This document shows positions 23,588 through 31,430 of a stretch of DNA of 64,000 nt, piece by piece. A model generated the notes under the pieces. The model made no database searches, was not told the DNA's origin, and saw only the letters and a program-made list of their open reading frames with translations. Position 1 is the stretch's first letter. Each line of letters begins with the position of its first letter. A program made the translations under genes and the position numbers. This stretch comes from Streptomyces spiroverticillatus (GTDB lineage: Bacteria > Actinomycetota > Actinomycetes > Streptomycetales > Streptomycetaceae): positions 248,001-312,000 of the forward strand of contig BMUX01000003.1 of assembly GCA_014650415.1 (NCBI GenBank), in the 5' to 3' direction.

Positions 23588-24439
23588 TCAGCCGGAGGGC
23601 GTGAACTGGCCCGTGCCCACGATCTTGAGGAGGGCGAGGCGTTCGGCGGTGTCGGTGCCGACGGGGGGAGTGTGGAGGACCACGCGCTGGTCGCCCTCCG
23701 GGGCGAGCAGGACCTGGCAGTCCAGGTCGACCGGGCCGATCAGGGGGTGCAGGACACGCATGCGGGTTGCCCGGCGTACGGCGACCTCGTGCAGGTCCCA
23801 GAGGGTGGTGAATTCGTTGGAGGCCGCCTTCAGGCGGTCCACCAGGCGGGTCGCGGCCGGGTCGCCGGTGCGGCGGCCCACGGCCGCCCGCAGGTCCGCC
23901 ACGTGCAGGCGGCTGTAGTACGCGTGCTCCTCCGGCGGGTACGCGACGCGCTGGGCCGGGTCCGTGAACCAGCGCCAGACCACGTTGCGCCCGTGCTCCG
24001 ACACCGTGCACACCCCGCCCAACAGGGCTTCTGCCATGGGGTTCTGCGCGAGGACGTCGCCCAGGTCGCCGAGTATCTGGACCGGGGTGGCCGGCAGCTG
24101 GTCCAGCAGGTGCAGCAGCGCCGGGTTGACGTGGTCGCCCGAGGTACGGGAAGCGGGCGGGCGACGGCCGGCGAGGAGGTGGAGGTGGTCGCGTTCGTCC
24201 TCGGACAGCCGCAGGGCGCGGGCCAGGGCGGCGAGCATCTCCGGCGAGGGCTGCGGGCCGCGGGCCTGTTCGAGGCGGGTGTAGTAGTCGGCGGACATGC
24301 CCGCGAGCTGGGAGACCTCCTCGCGGCGCAGCCCCGGGGTACGGCGACGGGGCCCGGCCGGAAGGCCCGCTTCCTGGGGGCTCACCCGGTCGCGGGAGCG
24401 GCGCAGGAAATCAGCGAGTGCCTCGCGGTCGATCTTCAT
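23588..24439 (-). CDS. XRE-family transcriptional regulator with MmyB-like C-terminal domain
   Basis: The protein has 283 residues. The N-terminal helix-turn-helix reads RTPGLRREEVSQLAGMSADY and YTRLEQARGPQPSPEMLAAL. The C-terminal two-thirds match the ligand-binding-like domain of this actinobacterial family ([30 protein letters not shown]-type core). It is divergent from the alpha/beta hydrolase gene at 24588, the usual arrangement for this family, whose members often control the adjacent enzyme gene. Confidence 0.9.
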   Translation of the reverse strand: MKIDREALADFLRRSRDRVSPQEAGLPAGPRRRTPGLRREEVSQLAGMSADYYTRLEQARGPQPSPEMLAALARALRLSEDERDHLHLLAGRRPPASRTSGDHVNPALLHLLDQLPATPVQILGDLGDVLAQNPMAEALLGGVCTVSEHGRNVVWRWFTDPAQRVAYPPEEHAYYSRLHVADLRAAVGRRTGDPAATRLVDRLKAASNEFTTLWDLHEVAVRRATRMRVLHPLIGPVDLDCQVLLAPEGDQRVVLHTPPVGTDTAERLALLKIVGTGQFTPSG

Positions 24440-24587
24440 GGCGTCATCCTGCCGGATGCCCGCGGGCCCAACCAGGGACTGCCGATCCCAGGGTAAGGAG
24501 GTCTCTCCCGGCCCTTGCCGGGCGACGGCACTGTTGGTCCGGCCGGAGCACGGATGCCCCGGTCAACTCACCGACAGGGAGCATTCC

Positions 24588-25400
24588 ATGGCCATCGTCA
24601 ACGTCAACGGCGCGCAGGTCCACTACGAGAAGACCGGCTCGGGCCCCGCCCTCGTCCTGGTCCACGGAACCGGCTCGGCCGGTGCCGCCCTCAACTGGGG
24701 AAGCACCGCACCCCGGTTCGCCGCGCACCGTACGGTGATCGCCCCTGACCTCTCCGGCACCGAGGCCACCGCGGACGACGGCGCCCCGCTGACCGCGGAA
24801 GGGCTCGCCGCCCAGGTCATCGCCGTCATCGAGGACGCGGTGGACGCGGCGGACGGGCCGGTCGACCTGCTCGGCTTCTCGATGGGCTCCACCGTCGCCG
24901 CGACCGTCGCCGCCCTCCGGCCGGACCTGGTCCGGCGGCTGGTGCTCGTCGCCGGGTGGGCCCAAACCGACAGCGACGAGTACCTGCGCAGCCTCTTCAC
25001 CCTCTGGCAGGACCTCGGCACCTCCGACCCCGCCTCCTTCGGCCGCGCGGTGGCGATGACCGGCTTCAGCCGCGGCTTCCTCAACGCCGTCGGCCGCGAA
25101 CAGTTCGAGGCCCTCATCCCCAACATGCAGCCCACCCCCGGCACCCTGCGCCACATCGCGTACGACCTCCGGGTGGACATCCGGTCCCTGCTGCCCCGTA
25201 TCGACGCCCCGACCCTCGTCGTCGGAGGCACCCAGGACATCACCGTCCCCGTCGAGCACAGCCGCGCGCTCCATGCCGCGATCCGGGACAGCTCCTACGC
25301 CGAGATCGACGCGGGCCACGTCATGCTCTTCGAGCAGGAGGACGCGTTCATCAAGCTCGTGACCGACTTCGTCGACGTTCCCGTGACGACCGGCAGGTGA
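24588..25400 (+). CDS. Alpha/beta hydrolase
   Basis: The protein has 270 residues. The oxyanion-hole region is LVLVHGTGSAG, the nucleophile elbow is LLGFSMGSTVA (Ser near residue 99), the acid is probably in VGGTQDITVP and the histidine is in DAGHVMLFEQ. The catalytic set is complete and the cap region is short. The substrate is unknown. The ribosome site CAGGGAG lies 6 bp before the ATG. Its expression is probably controlled by the divergent XRE regulator. Confidence 0.92.
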   Translation: MAIVNVNGAQVHYEKTGSGPALVLVHGTGSAGAALNWGSTAPRFAAHRTVIAPDLSGTEATADDGAPLTAEGLAAQVIAVIEDAVDAADGPVDLLGFSMGSTVAATVAALRPDLVRRLVLVAGWAQTDSDEYLRSLFTLWQDLGTSDPASFGRAVAMTGFSRGFLNAVGREQFEALIPNMQPTPGTLRHIAYDLRVDIRSLLPRIDAPTLVVGGTQDITVPVEHSRALHAAIRDSSYAEIDAGHVMLFEQEDAFIKLVTDFVDVPVTTGR

Positions 25401-25729
25401 GCGGGGACCGTATGTGGTGCGCGTACCAAGTCCGGCGGTCGATGTCAGCGCAAGGTGGTGACGGCCTCGACGGGCTGGTCAACCGCCTGTTCGCCCTCCG
25501 CGCGCGGACCTGACGCCGGGGCCGGGCCGGGCCGAGGCCGTTGGGCCGGCGGGGATTCGGGGCTCAGCCGGCTGGCATTCAGGGGGCGCCTCCGGACCGG
25601 CATAGCGGCGCGGGGGCAGGGCGGGATGCCGCCGGGTGGGGGTCTGTGCCGTGCGGGGTTCGCCGGTGGGCGGGACGATCGGGGGAGGGCCGGTGGTGGT
25701 CTGTCCGTGGTGTGCGGTCGGGAGGGCGT
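25401..25729. other. Intergenic region before DNA ligase gene
   Basis: No gene is supported. The sequence is very GC-rich with short GGGCC repeats. A long frame open on the minus strand across 25445-28249 is a shadow of the ligase and deaminase genes. Confidence 0.5.
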
Positions 25730-27259
25730 GTGAGGTTCGACGAGGTGGCGAGGGCTTCCCGGAGGGTCGGGGCCGTTTCGGGGCGTACGGAGAAGGTGGG
25801 GGTATTGGCGGAGGTCTTTCGGGCGGCGGGGGTGGGTGAGGTCGCGTTGGTGGTGACGTATTTGTCCGGGAGGCTGCCGCAGCGGTGGGTCGGGGTGGGG
25901 TGGGGGGTGCTGAAGGACGCTGCCGGGCCCGCTGAGGCGGCTTCGCTGGAGGTGGGGGAGGTGGATGCGGCGTTGGAGGAGCTTGCGGGCGTGAGTGGGA
26001 AGGGGGCGCGGGCCGAGCGGAAGCGGCTGGTGGACGCGTTGCTGGGGGCGGCGACGGAGGAGGAGCGGGCGTTTCTGGTGCCGCTGATCCGGGGGGAAGT
26101 GCGGCAGGGGGCGTTGGATGCCGTCGCGGTGGAGGCGTTGGCGCAGGCGTACGGGGCTCCCGTGGAGGGCGTACGGCAGGCGCTCATGCTCGGGGGGTCG
26201 CTCGGGGAGGTGGCGCGGGTGCTGGCCGGGGGCGGCGAGCTGAGTGAATTCCGCCTGGAGGTGGGACGGCCGGTGCTGCCCATGCTGGCGCAGAGCGCGA
26301 AGACGCTGGCGGAGGCGGTGCAGCGGGTCGGGGCCGGGGGCTGTGCGGTCGAGGAGAAGCTCGACGGGGTGCGGATTCAGGTGCACAGGAGTGGTGGGGG
26401 TGAGGTGCGGGTGTTCAGTCGGACGCTCGTGGAGATGACAGAGCGGGTTCCGGAGGTGGTGGAGGTCGTACGGGCGCTCCCTGGTGGGGATCTGGTGCTG
26501 GACGGGGAGTTGCTCGCGGTCGGGGAGGACGGGCGGCCGCGGCCGTTCCAGGAGACGTCGGGGCGGGTGGGCAGCGGGGTCGGGGCGGACGGGGTTCCGG
26601 TGGGGGTGCCGCTCACGCCGGTCTTCTTCGATGTGCTGTACGAGGAGGGCCGCGACCTCCTCGCGACGCCGGACGCCGAGCGGCGGGCGGTGCTCGAACG
26701 GGTGGTGGGGGATGCGGAGTTGAGGGTGCGGCGGATCGGTCCGGTGGAGGACCTGGGGGCGGCGGAGGAGTTTCAGCGGGAGGTGCTGGCGCGGGGGCAC
26801 GAGGGGGTCGTCGTGAAGGGGCTCGACGCGGGGTACCGGGCGGGGCGGCGGGGGGCGTCCTGGGTGAAGGTGAAGCCCGTACACACCCTGGATCTGGTGG
26901 TGTTGGGGGCCGAGTGGGGCAGCGGGCGGCGGACCGGGTGGCTGTCGAACCTGCATCTGGGGGCGCGGGGCGAGGACGGGTCGTACGTGATGCTCGGCAA
27001 GACGTTCAAGGGGCTGACGGATGAAGTGCTGGCGTGGCAGACGGCTCGGTTGAAGGAGCTGGCCGTGTCGGAGGAGCCGTGGGGGGTGCGGGTGCGGCCG
27101 GAGCTGGTGGTGGAGATCGCCTTCGACGGGGTGCAGAGGTCGACGCGGTATCCGGCGGGGGTGACGCTGAGGTTCGCGCGGGTGGTGAGGTACCGGGAGG
27201 ACAAGGGGGTGGGGGATGTGGAGGGGGTGGGGGTGGTGAGGGGGTTGCTGGTGGGGTGA
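25730..27259 (+). CDS. ATP-dependent DNA ligase
   Basis: The protein has 509 residues, typical for the actinobacterial LigB/archaeal-type family. Residues 1-190 form the N-terminal DNA-binding domain. The adenylation domain starts near residue 205 with the active-site lysine in EEKLDGVRIQ. It continues with LDGELLAV, FFDVLYEEG, EGVVVKGLDAGYRAG and SWVKVKP, which are nucleotidyl-transferase motifs III to V. The OB domain follows. GTG 25730 has GGAGGG just upstream. Codons are unusually G-ending (GGG, GTG, GCG). No end-joining partner (Ku, LigD) is nearby. Confidence 0.93.
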   Translation: MRFDEVARASRRVGAVSGRTEKVGVLAEVFRAAGVGEVALVVTYLSGRLPQRWVGVGWGVLKDAAGPAEAASLEVGEVDAALEELAGVSGKGARAERKRLVDALLGAATEEERAFLVPLIRGEVRQGALDAVAVEALAQAYGAPVEGVRQALMLGGSLGEVARVLAGGGELSEFRLEVGRPVLPMLAQSAKTLAEAVQRVGAGGCAVEEKLDGVRIQVHRSGGGEVRVFSRTLVEMTERVPEVVEVVRALPGGDLVLDGELLAVGEDGRPRPFQETSGRVGSGVGADGVPVGVPLTPVFFDVLYEEGRDLLATPDAERRAVLERVVGDAELRVRRIGPVEDLGAAEEFQREVLARGHEGVVVKGLDAGYRAGRRGASWVKVKPVHTLDLVVLGAEWGSGRRTGWLSNLHLGARGEDGSYVMLGKTFKGLTDEVLAWQTARLKELAVSEEPWGVRVRPELVVEIAFDGVQRSTRYPAGVTLRFARVVRYREDKGVGDVEGVGVVRGLLVG

Positions 27260-27361
27260 GGGGGTTGCTGGTGAGGGGGGCTCCTGGCGCTCCCCGTGAC
27301 CCCTCGGCTCGCCCCGGAAATCCTCGCGAGGGCAGCCCGCCGGTTCCGTAGCATGCGGATC

Positions 27362-27829
27362 ATGGACTGGAACGTGGGATCGGCGAGGGAGCTGGACGGT
27401 GACGAGGTCGAGCTCGTCGCGTACGCGCGGCGCATTGTCGATGCGCACGGGGACGGTGAGGCGGGGATTCACACCATGGGCGCCGCCGTGCGCGCGGCCG
27501 ACGGGCGGATGTACGGCGGGATCAACCTCTACCACTTCACCGGCGGGCCCTGCGCCGAACTGGTCGCGCTCGGGCATGCGCGGGCGTCCGGGGCGCGCGG
27601 GCTGACGACGATCGTCGCGGTGGGGGACGGTGGGCGGGGGCCGGTCGGCCCGTGCGGGCGGGATCGGCAGGTGCTGCTCGACTACCACCCCGGGATCCGG
27701 GTGCTGCTGCCCACCGCCGAGGGCGTACGCAGTGTGGTGATCGAGGATTTGATGCCGTACGGGGCGCGGTGGACGCCCGAGGACGGGATGGATGCAGTGG
27801 ATGCAGTGGATGGGGAGGGGCAGAAGTGA
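27362..27829 (+). CDS. Cytidine/blasticidin-S-deaminase-like protein with a substituted zinc ligand
   Basis: The protein has 155 residues. It follows blasticidin S deaminase closely in the core: INLYHFTGGPCAELVALGHA, the TIVAVGDGGRG strand and GPCGRDRQVLLDYHPGIRVL. The first zinc cysteine and catalytic Glu (CAE, about residues 63-65) and the first Cys of the PCxxC pair are present. The second Cys is replaced by Asp (PCGRD). A zinc site with Cys-Cys-Asp is possible, or the protein may be inactive. ATGs at 27353 and 27362 lack a ribosome site. Its stop overlaps the sulfurtransferase GTG. Confidence 0.85.
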   Translation: MDWNVGSARELDGDEVELVAYARRIVDAHGDGEAGIHTMGAAVRAADGRMYGGINLYHFTGGPCAELVALGHARASGARGLTTIVAVGDGGRGPVGPCGRDRQVLLDYHPGIRVLLPTAEGVRSVVIEDLMPYGARWTPEDGMDAVDAVDGEGQK

Positions 27830-28665
27830 GCAGTGGTGCGCTGGTGGGGGTTGAGTGGTTGCTGGAGCGGGTGGGGGGTGAGGGGGTTGTGGTGCTGGAC
27901 GCGTCCGTGGGGGCGCATCGGCGGAAGGGCCCGTGGATTCCCGGTGCGCTCGTCTTCGACATCGACGGTGAGATGTCGGACGGGGGCAGTGCGGTCCCCC
28001 ACACCATGCTCGGGGAGGAGCAGTTCGGCGAGCGGGTGCGGGAGTTGGGGATTCGGGCGGGGGATCAGGTGGTCGTGTACGACGCCGCCGGGATCTACTC
28101 CAGCGCCCGTGCCTGGTGGATGTTGCGGGCGGCCGGGTTCGAGCGGGTGGCGGTGCTGGACGGTGGCCTCCCGGCGTGGGTGGCTGCGGGTGGACCCACG
28201 AGTGCGGAGCCGGGTGAAGTCCCGGAGCGGGAGGGGGACTTCGCTGCACGCCTCGCTCCCGGTGCCTTTCTCGGGCTGGAGGACGTGCGGGAGGCGTTGG
28301 ACGGCGCGTCCGGGGTCCGGGTCCTCGATGCGCGGTCGCGCGGACGGTTCGCCGGTACGGAGCCGGAGCCGCGGGCCGGGCTGCGGGGCGGGCACATGCC
28401 GGGGGCGGTGAACCTCCCGTTCGGGGAGCTTCAGGACGGGGAGGGGCGGATGCTTCCGGCGGCGGCGCTGCGGGAGCGGTTCGACGCGCTCGCCCCGGGG
28501 GACGGCCGGCTGGTGGTGAGCTGCGGGTCCGGCGTCACCGCGTGCGTGCTGGCGCTCGGGGCGGAGCTCGCCGGGCACGGGGAACGGGTGTCGGTGTACG
28601 ACGGCTCGTGGAGCGAGTGGGGGCTTGAGGGGACCGGGACGCCGGTCGTGACGGGGAAGGTCTAG
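27826..28665 (+). CDS. Rhodanese-type sulfurtransferase (thiosulfate/3-mercaptopyruvate)
   Basis: The protein has 279 residues and two rhodanese domains. The active-site loop CGSGVTAC (Cys near residue 232) is that of 3-mercaptopyruvate-type enzymes. The domain signatures RKGPWIPGALVFDIDGEMSD and GGHMPGAVNLPF are also present. It moves sulfur from a donor to cyanide or thiol acceptors. The start is GTG 27826, overlapping the deaminase stop (GTGA), so the two are co-translated. A cysteine sits at residue 239, just past the loop. Confidence 0.92.
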   Translation: MSSGALVGVEWLLERVGGEGVVVLDASVGAHRRKGPWIPGALVFDIDGEMSDGGSAVPHTMLGEEQFGERVRELGIRAGDQVVVYDAAGIYSSARAWWMLRAAGFERVAVLDGGLPAWVAAGGPTSAEPGEVPEREGDFAARLAPGAFLGLEDVREALDGASGVRVLDARSRGRFAGTEPEPRAGLRGGHMPGAVNLPFGELQDGEGRMLPAAALRERFDALAPGDGRLVVSCGSGVTACVLALGAELAGHGERVSVYDGSWSEWGLEGTGTPVVTGKV

Positions 28666-28666
28666 A

Positions 28667-28758
28667 GCGGCGGACGTCGCCTGCGCCGCGGGCGAGGTCC
28701 GTGCGGCGGACGTCGCCCGTGCCACAGGCGTGGCGTGTGCGGCGGACGTCGCCCGTGC
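28667..28758. repeat. Three 20-bp direct repeats with exact 36-bp period
   Basis: GCGGCGGACGTCGCCYGYGC occurs at 28667, 28703 and 28739. The 16-bp intervals are related but diverged. The repeats are in the intergenic region right after the sulfurtransferase stop codon. They might affect mRNA 3' structure; no gene is seen in 28666-28877. Confidence 0.8.
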
Positions 28759-28877
28759 GGCGAGCGTGGTCGGCTTGCGTCAAGCACGCATCAAGGTACG
28801 GGCAGGAGTTGGCGGTATTCGTCAGTGAAGCGTCAACTCCCGTCGAGGGGTACGGGTTTCGCGCTTAACCTCCGTTT

Positions 28878-29399
28878 ATGGGAGCCGATGGAGGACCTCT
28901 CGGCGAGACCGCGTACGACGCGGAATGGGCCGATGCGGTGCGGCACGCGCTGCGGTGCGCAGGGGCGTTCCTGGCGATGCTGCTGGTGGTCGACGCGAGT
29001 GCGGAGGCGTCGAGTTGGGCGCGGACGGCAGTGTGGGTCGGGCTGGCGCTGGTGGTGCTGGTGATCCTGGTGCCGGTGCGGGTGACGGCGGGGGCCGGGT
29101 GGGTGTCCGTGCGCGGGGTGCTGGGCGAACGTGTCGTACGGACGGACCGCCTGGTCGCCGTGCGCTGGGCGGAAGGGGTCGCGGGGCGGGTCGTCCTGCG
29201 GGACGCGGAGGGCGGCCGGGTCGAGCTGGACCCGAGGGTGCTGGTGGCGAACCCGCAGCTGTGGCGGCTGGTCGACGAGGGGGCGCGGGCCTCCCGGGCG
29301 GGGACGCTCCGCTGTGGGACGGCGGAGCTGAGGCGGCTCGGGGAGCGGGTGGACGGGGAGACGGCGCGGGCGGTGTTCCGGGTGTCGGGGCTGGAATAG
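28878..29399 (+). CDS. Membrane protein with PH-like domain, unassigned
   Basis: The protein has 173 residues. Two adjacent hydrophobic segments (CAGAFLAMLLVVDA and VWVGLALVVLVILVPVRVTA) are followed by a beta-rich domain beginning GWVSVRGVLGERVVRTDRLV that resembles bacterial PH domains. A C-terminal helical part follows. The function is unknown. It is transcribed singly and converges with the hydrolase gene. Confidence 0.7.
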   Translation: MGADGGPLGETAYDAEWADAVRHALRCAGAFLAMLLVVDASAEASSWARTAVWVGLALVVLVILVPVRVTAGAGWVSVRGVLGERVVRTDRLVAVRWAEGVAGRVVLRDAEGGRVELDPRVLVANPQLWRLVDEGARASRAGTLRCGTAELRRLGERVDGETARAVFRVSGLE

Positions 29400-29516
29400 G
29401 CCCGGGGACCTTCCGGGGCGCTGGAGTGGATGGCTGGGCCCGCCCACGCTGCGGAGCCGCCGCACATCGATGCAGCCCCGCGCACCTGAAGGGGCACGGC
29501 CCCGCCCCCCTCAGCG

Positions 29517-31031
29517 TCAGCAGGAGGTGTCGGCGGCCGGGCGGACGCCCGTCGTCAGGAACGCCGTGACCCGTGCGTCGCCGCACGCGTTGCCCGTGCC
29601 CAGGTACGACCCGTGGCCCGTCTTGTCCACGCTCACCAGCCGCGCCCGCTCCCCCAGCGCCTCCCTCATCTTCAGGGCCCCGAAGTACGGGGTCGAGGGG
29701 TCGCGGCGGTTCTGGACGACGAGGATGTTGGAGGGGCCGGAGGAGGTGATCCGGGTGGGCTTTTCGGCCGGGGTCCACTTCCAGTAGGAGCACGGGGTGA
29801 TGTTGGCCGGGAAGCCCGCCGTCAGGGGGTAGCGGGTGCGGTCGGCCCGGACGGCGCGGCGGTAGGCGGCGGTCGTGCCCGGGCCTGCGGGCCAGCGGAC
29901 GTCGTTGCAGATCACCCCGATGGTGGTCGCGGCGTCGGCGTCCGGGAGGGGGCCCGCGATGTCGGGGGTGAGTACGGGCTTGACCTTCGGGTCCGTACTC
30001 GACGCGGCGGCGATCAGCCGGGCCAGGGGGAGGTAATTGGCCTCGCCGTAGAGGGAGTTCTGGAGGGCCTGGCGGAGGTGGTTGCCGGTGAGGGGGGTAC
30101 CGGGGACGGAAGACTCCTTCGGGGTGCGGTCGAGGCGGACGGCGAGGGAGAGGATCAACGGGCGTACGGCGGAGGGGTGTTCGGCGAGGCGGTCCGCGCC
30201 CCGCGCCGGGTCGGAGGCCCAGGCCGCGAAGGCGGGGAAGGCGTCCTCGACCGCCTGTCCGGTGTTGCGCATCCAGGTCTGGGCGAGCCGCTTCGGGTCC
30301 GGGTCGGCGACGCTGTCCAGCACCCAGCGGTCCGTACGGTGCGGGAACTTCTGGGCGTAGACGGCCGCCGCGTACGCCCCGTACGACGTCCCCCAGGCCG
30401 ACAGCTTCTGCTCGCCGAGGGCGCGGCGGAAGAGGTCCATGTCGCGGACCTGGTTGGCGGTGGTCAGGCTGCGCAGGACCGGGCCGCCGTTGCGGGCGCA
30501 GAGATCGGCGGTGCGGCGGGAACGGTCGATGTTGGCGTCGATGCTGCCGTCGGGGGCGGGCCAGGAGCGGAGGGTCGTCAAGTGGCGGTCGGAGGCCGGG
30601 AGTTGGCAGTCGGCGCGGGTGCTCTTGCCGGTGCCTCGGGGGTCGAGGGCGACGAGGTCGTACGTGTCGCCGAGCTGCGCCCGCAGCTTCGTGCCCCGCT
30701 GGGTGAGGCGCTGGACCCCGGAGCCGCCGGGCCCGCCGGCCAGGACGAGGAGGGCTCCGCGCCGCTTGGCGGGGTCCTCGCTGCGGACCCGGGAGACGGC
30801 GAGGTCGAGGCGGGGTCCGGTGGGGTCGGCGTGATCTACGGGGACGGAGAGGGTGGCGCACTCCTGGGTGGTGGGGCCGCCGAGGTCGGGGCGGGCGCAG
30901 GGGGTCCAGGTGAGGGTGGGTTGCGGGGTGGCAGCTTCGGCTGCCTGGGCGCTCGGGGTGGCGGTCAGGGTGCTCAGCGCGGCGGCGGTGGAGAGGGCGA
31001 GGAGGAGGCTCTTCGAGCGGTAAGTGGACAT
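29517..31031 (-). CDS. Secreted alpha/beta hydrolase, tripeptidyl aminopeptidase type
   Basis: The protein has 504 residues. The N-terminus is a signal peptide (MSTYRSKSLLLALSTAAALS, cleavage likely after AQA). The SlpD/E and Tap family pattern follows: LVLAGGPGGSG, DLVALDPRGTGKS, the nucleophile GTSYGAYAA, VLDSVADP, ILVVQNRRDPSTPY with the acid, and KTGHGSYLG with the histidine. Three disulfide candidate pairs are present. Such enzymes release N-terminal tripeptides outside the mycelium. I chose ATG 31031 because the signal peptide begins there, though the frame is open further upstream. Confidence 0.92.
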   Translation of the reverse strand: MSTYRSKSLLLALSTAAALSTLTATPSAQAAEAATPQPTLTWTPCARPDLGGPTTQECATLSVPVDHADPTGPRLDLAVSRVRSEDPAKRRGALLVLAGGPGGSGVQRLTQRGTKLRAQLGDTYDLVALDPRGTGKSTRADCQLPASDRHLTTLRSWPAPDGSIDANIDRSRRTADLCARNGGPVLRSLTTANQVRDMDLFRRALGEQKLSAWGTSYGAYAAAVYAQKFPHRTDRWVLDSVADPDPKRLAQTWMRNTGQAVEDAFPAFAAWASDPARGADRLAEHPSAVRPLILSLAVRLDRTPKESSVPGTPLTGNHLRQALQNSLYGEANYLPLARLIAAASSTDPKVKPVLTPDIAGPLPDADAATTIGVICNDVRWPAGPGTTAAYRRAVRADRTRYPLTAGFPANITPCSYWKWTPAEKPTRITSSGPSNILVVQNRRDPSTPYFGALKMREALGERARLVSVDKTGHGSYLGTGNACGDARVTAFLTTGVRPAADTSC

Positions 31032-31430
31032 GGGTGGAAGGTATTTGGGGTGGGGCGGGTGGGCCCATCGGGCGGGCAGGTGAGTCGGGGGTGGGGGTAG
31101 CCCCAGGGGGCGGTACGGGGGTGGGTGGGGCGGTGTCCACGGGGTGGGCCGGAGCCGGGGCGGGGCGGGGCCCATCGGGTGGGCCCGTGCCGGGGTGGGG
31201 CGGGGCCCTGCGGCGACGCGCCCCCGGCGCCGGGGCTTGGCCGGAGGGAACCGGGGCCCGCCGGAAGCGGGAGGGGCCGCCCCCTTGCCCGCCCGTCCCG
31301 CCCCCGGGGGGCGGCCCCGCCGCCCAAGGGGGCGAGGGAGAGGGAGGGGAGGGCTGCCCGGGCGGTGCCCGCCTGGGCGGGCGGCGTGTTGGAGGGGGGT
31401 GGGGGGATTTGCGCTGGTAATTGTGCGTTT
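31032..31430. other. Extremely G-rich intergenic region upstream of mrpA
   Basis: The plus strand of this 399-bp divergent region is dense in runs of three to five G (for example GGGGTGGGGCGGTGTCCACG and GGGGCGGGGCGGGG). From about 31280 to 31330 the strand bias switches to C-rich hairpins. G-quadruplex structures could form in the mrp leader or in the non-template strand. AT-rich sequence (GGTAATTGTGCGTTT) appears only in the last 20 bp. Confidence 0.6.

Noticed and set aside
25445-28249. A 934-codon open frame on the minus strand
   Set aside because: It is antisense to the ligase, deaminase and sulfurtransferase genes, Pro/His/Arg-rich without domains, and follows from GC-rich codon positions.
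28667-28758. Three evenly spaced direct repeats as a CRISPR array
   Set aside because: There are only three repeats, the 16-bp intervals are too short and are related to each other, and no cas gene is in the window.
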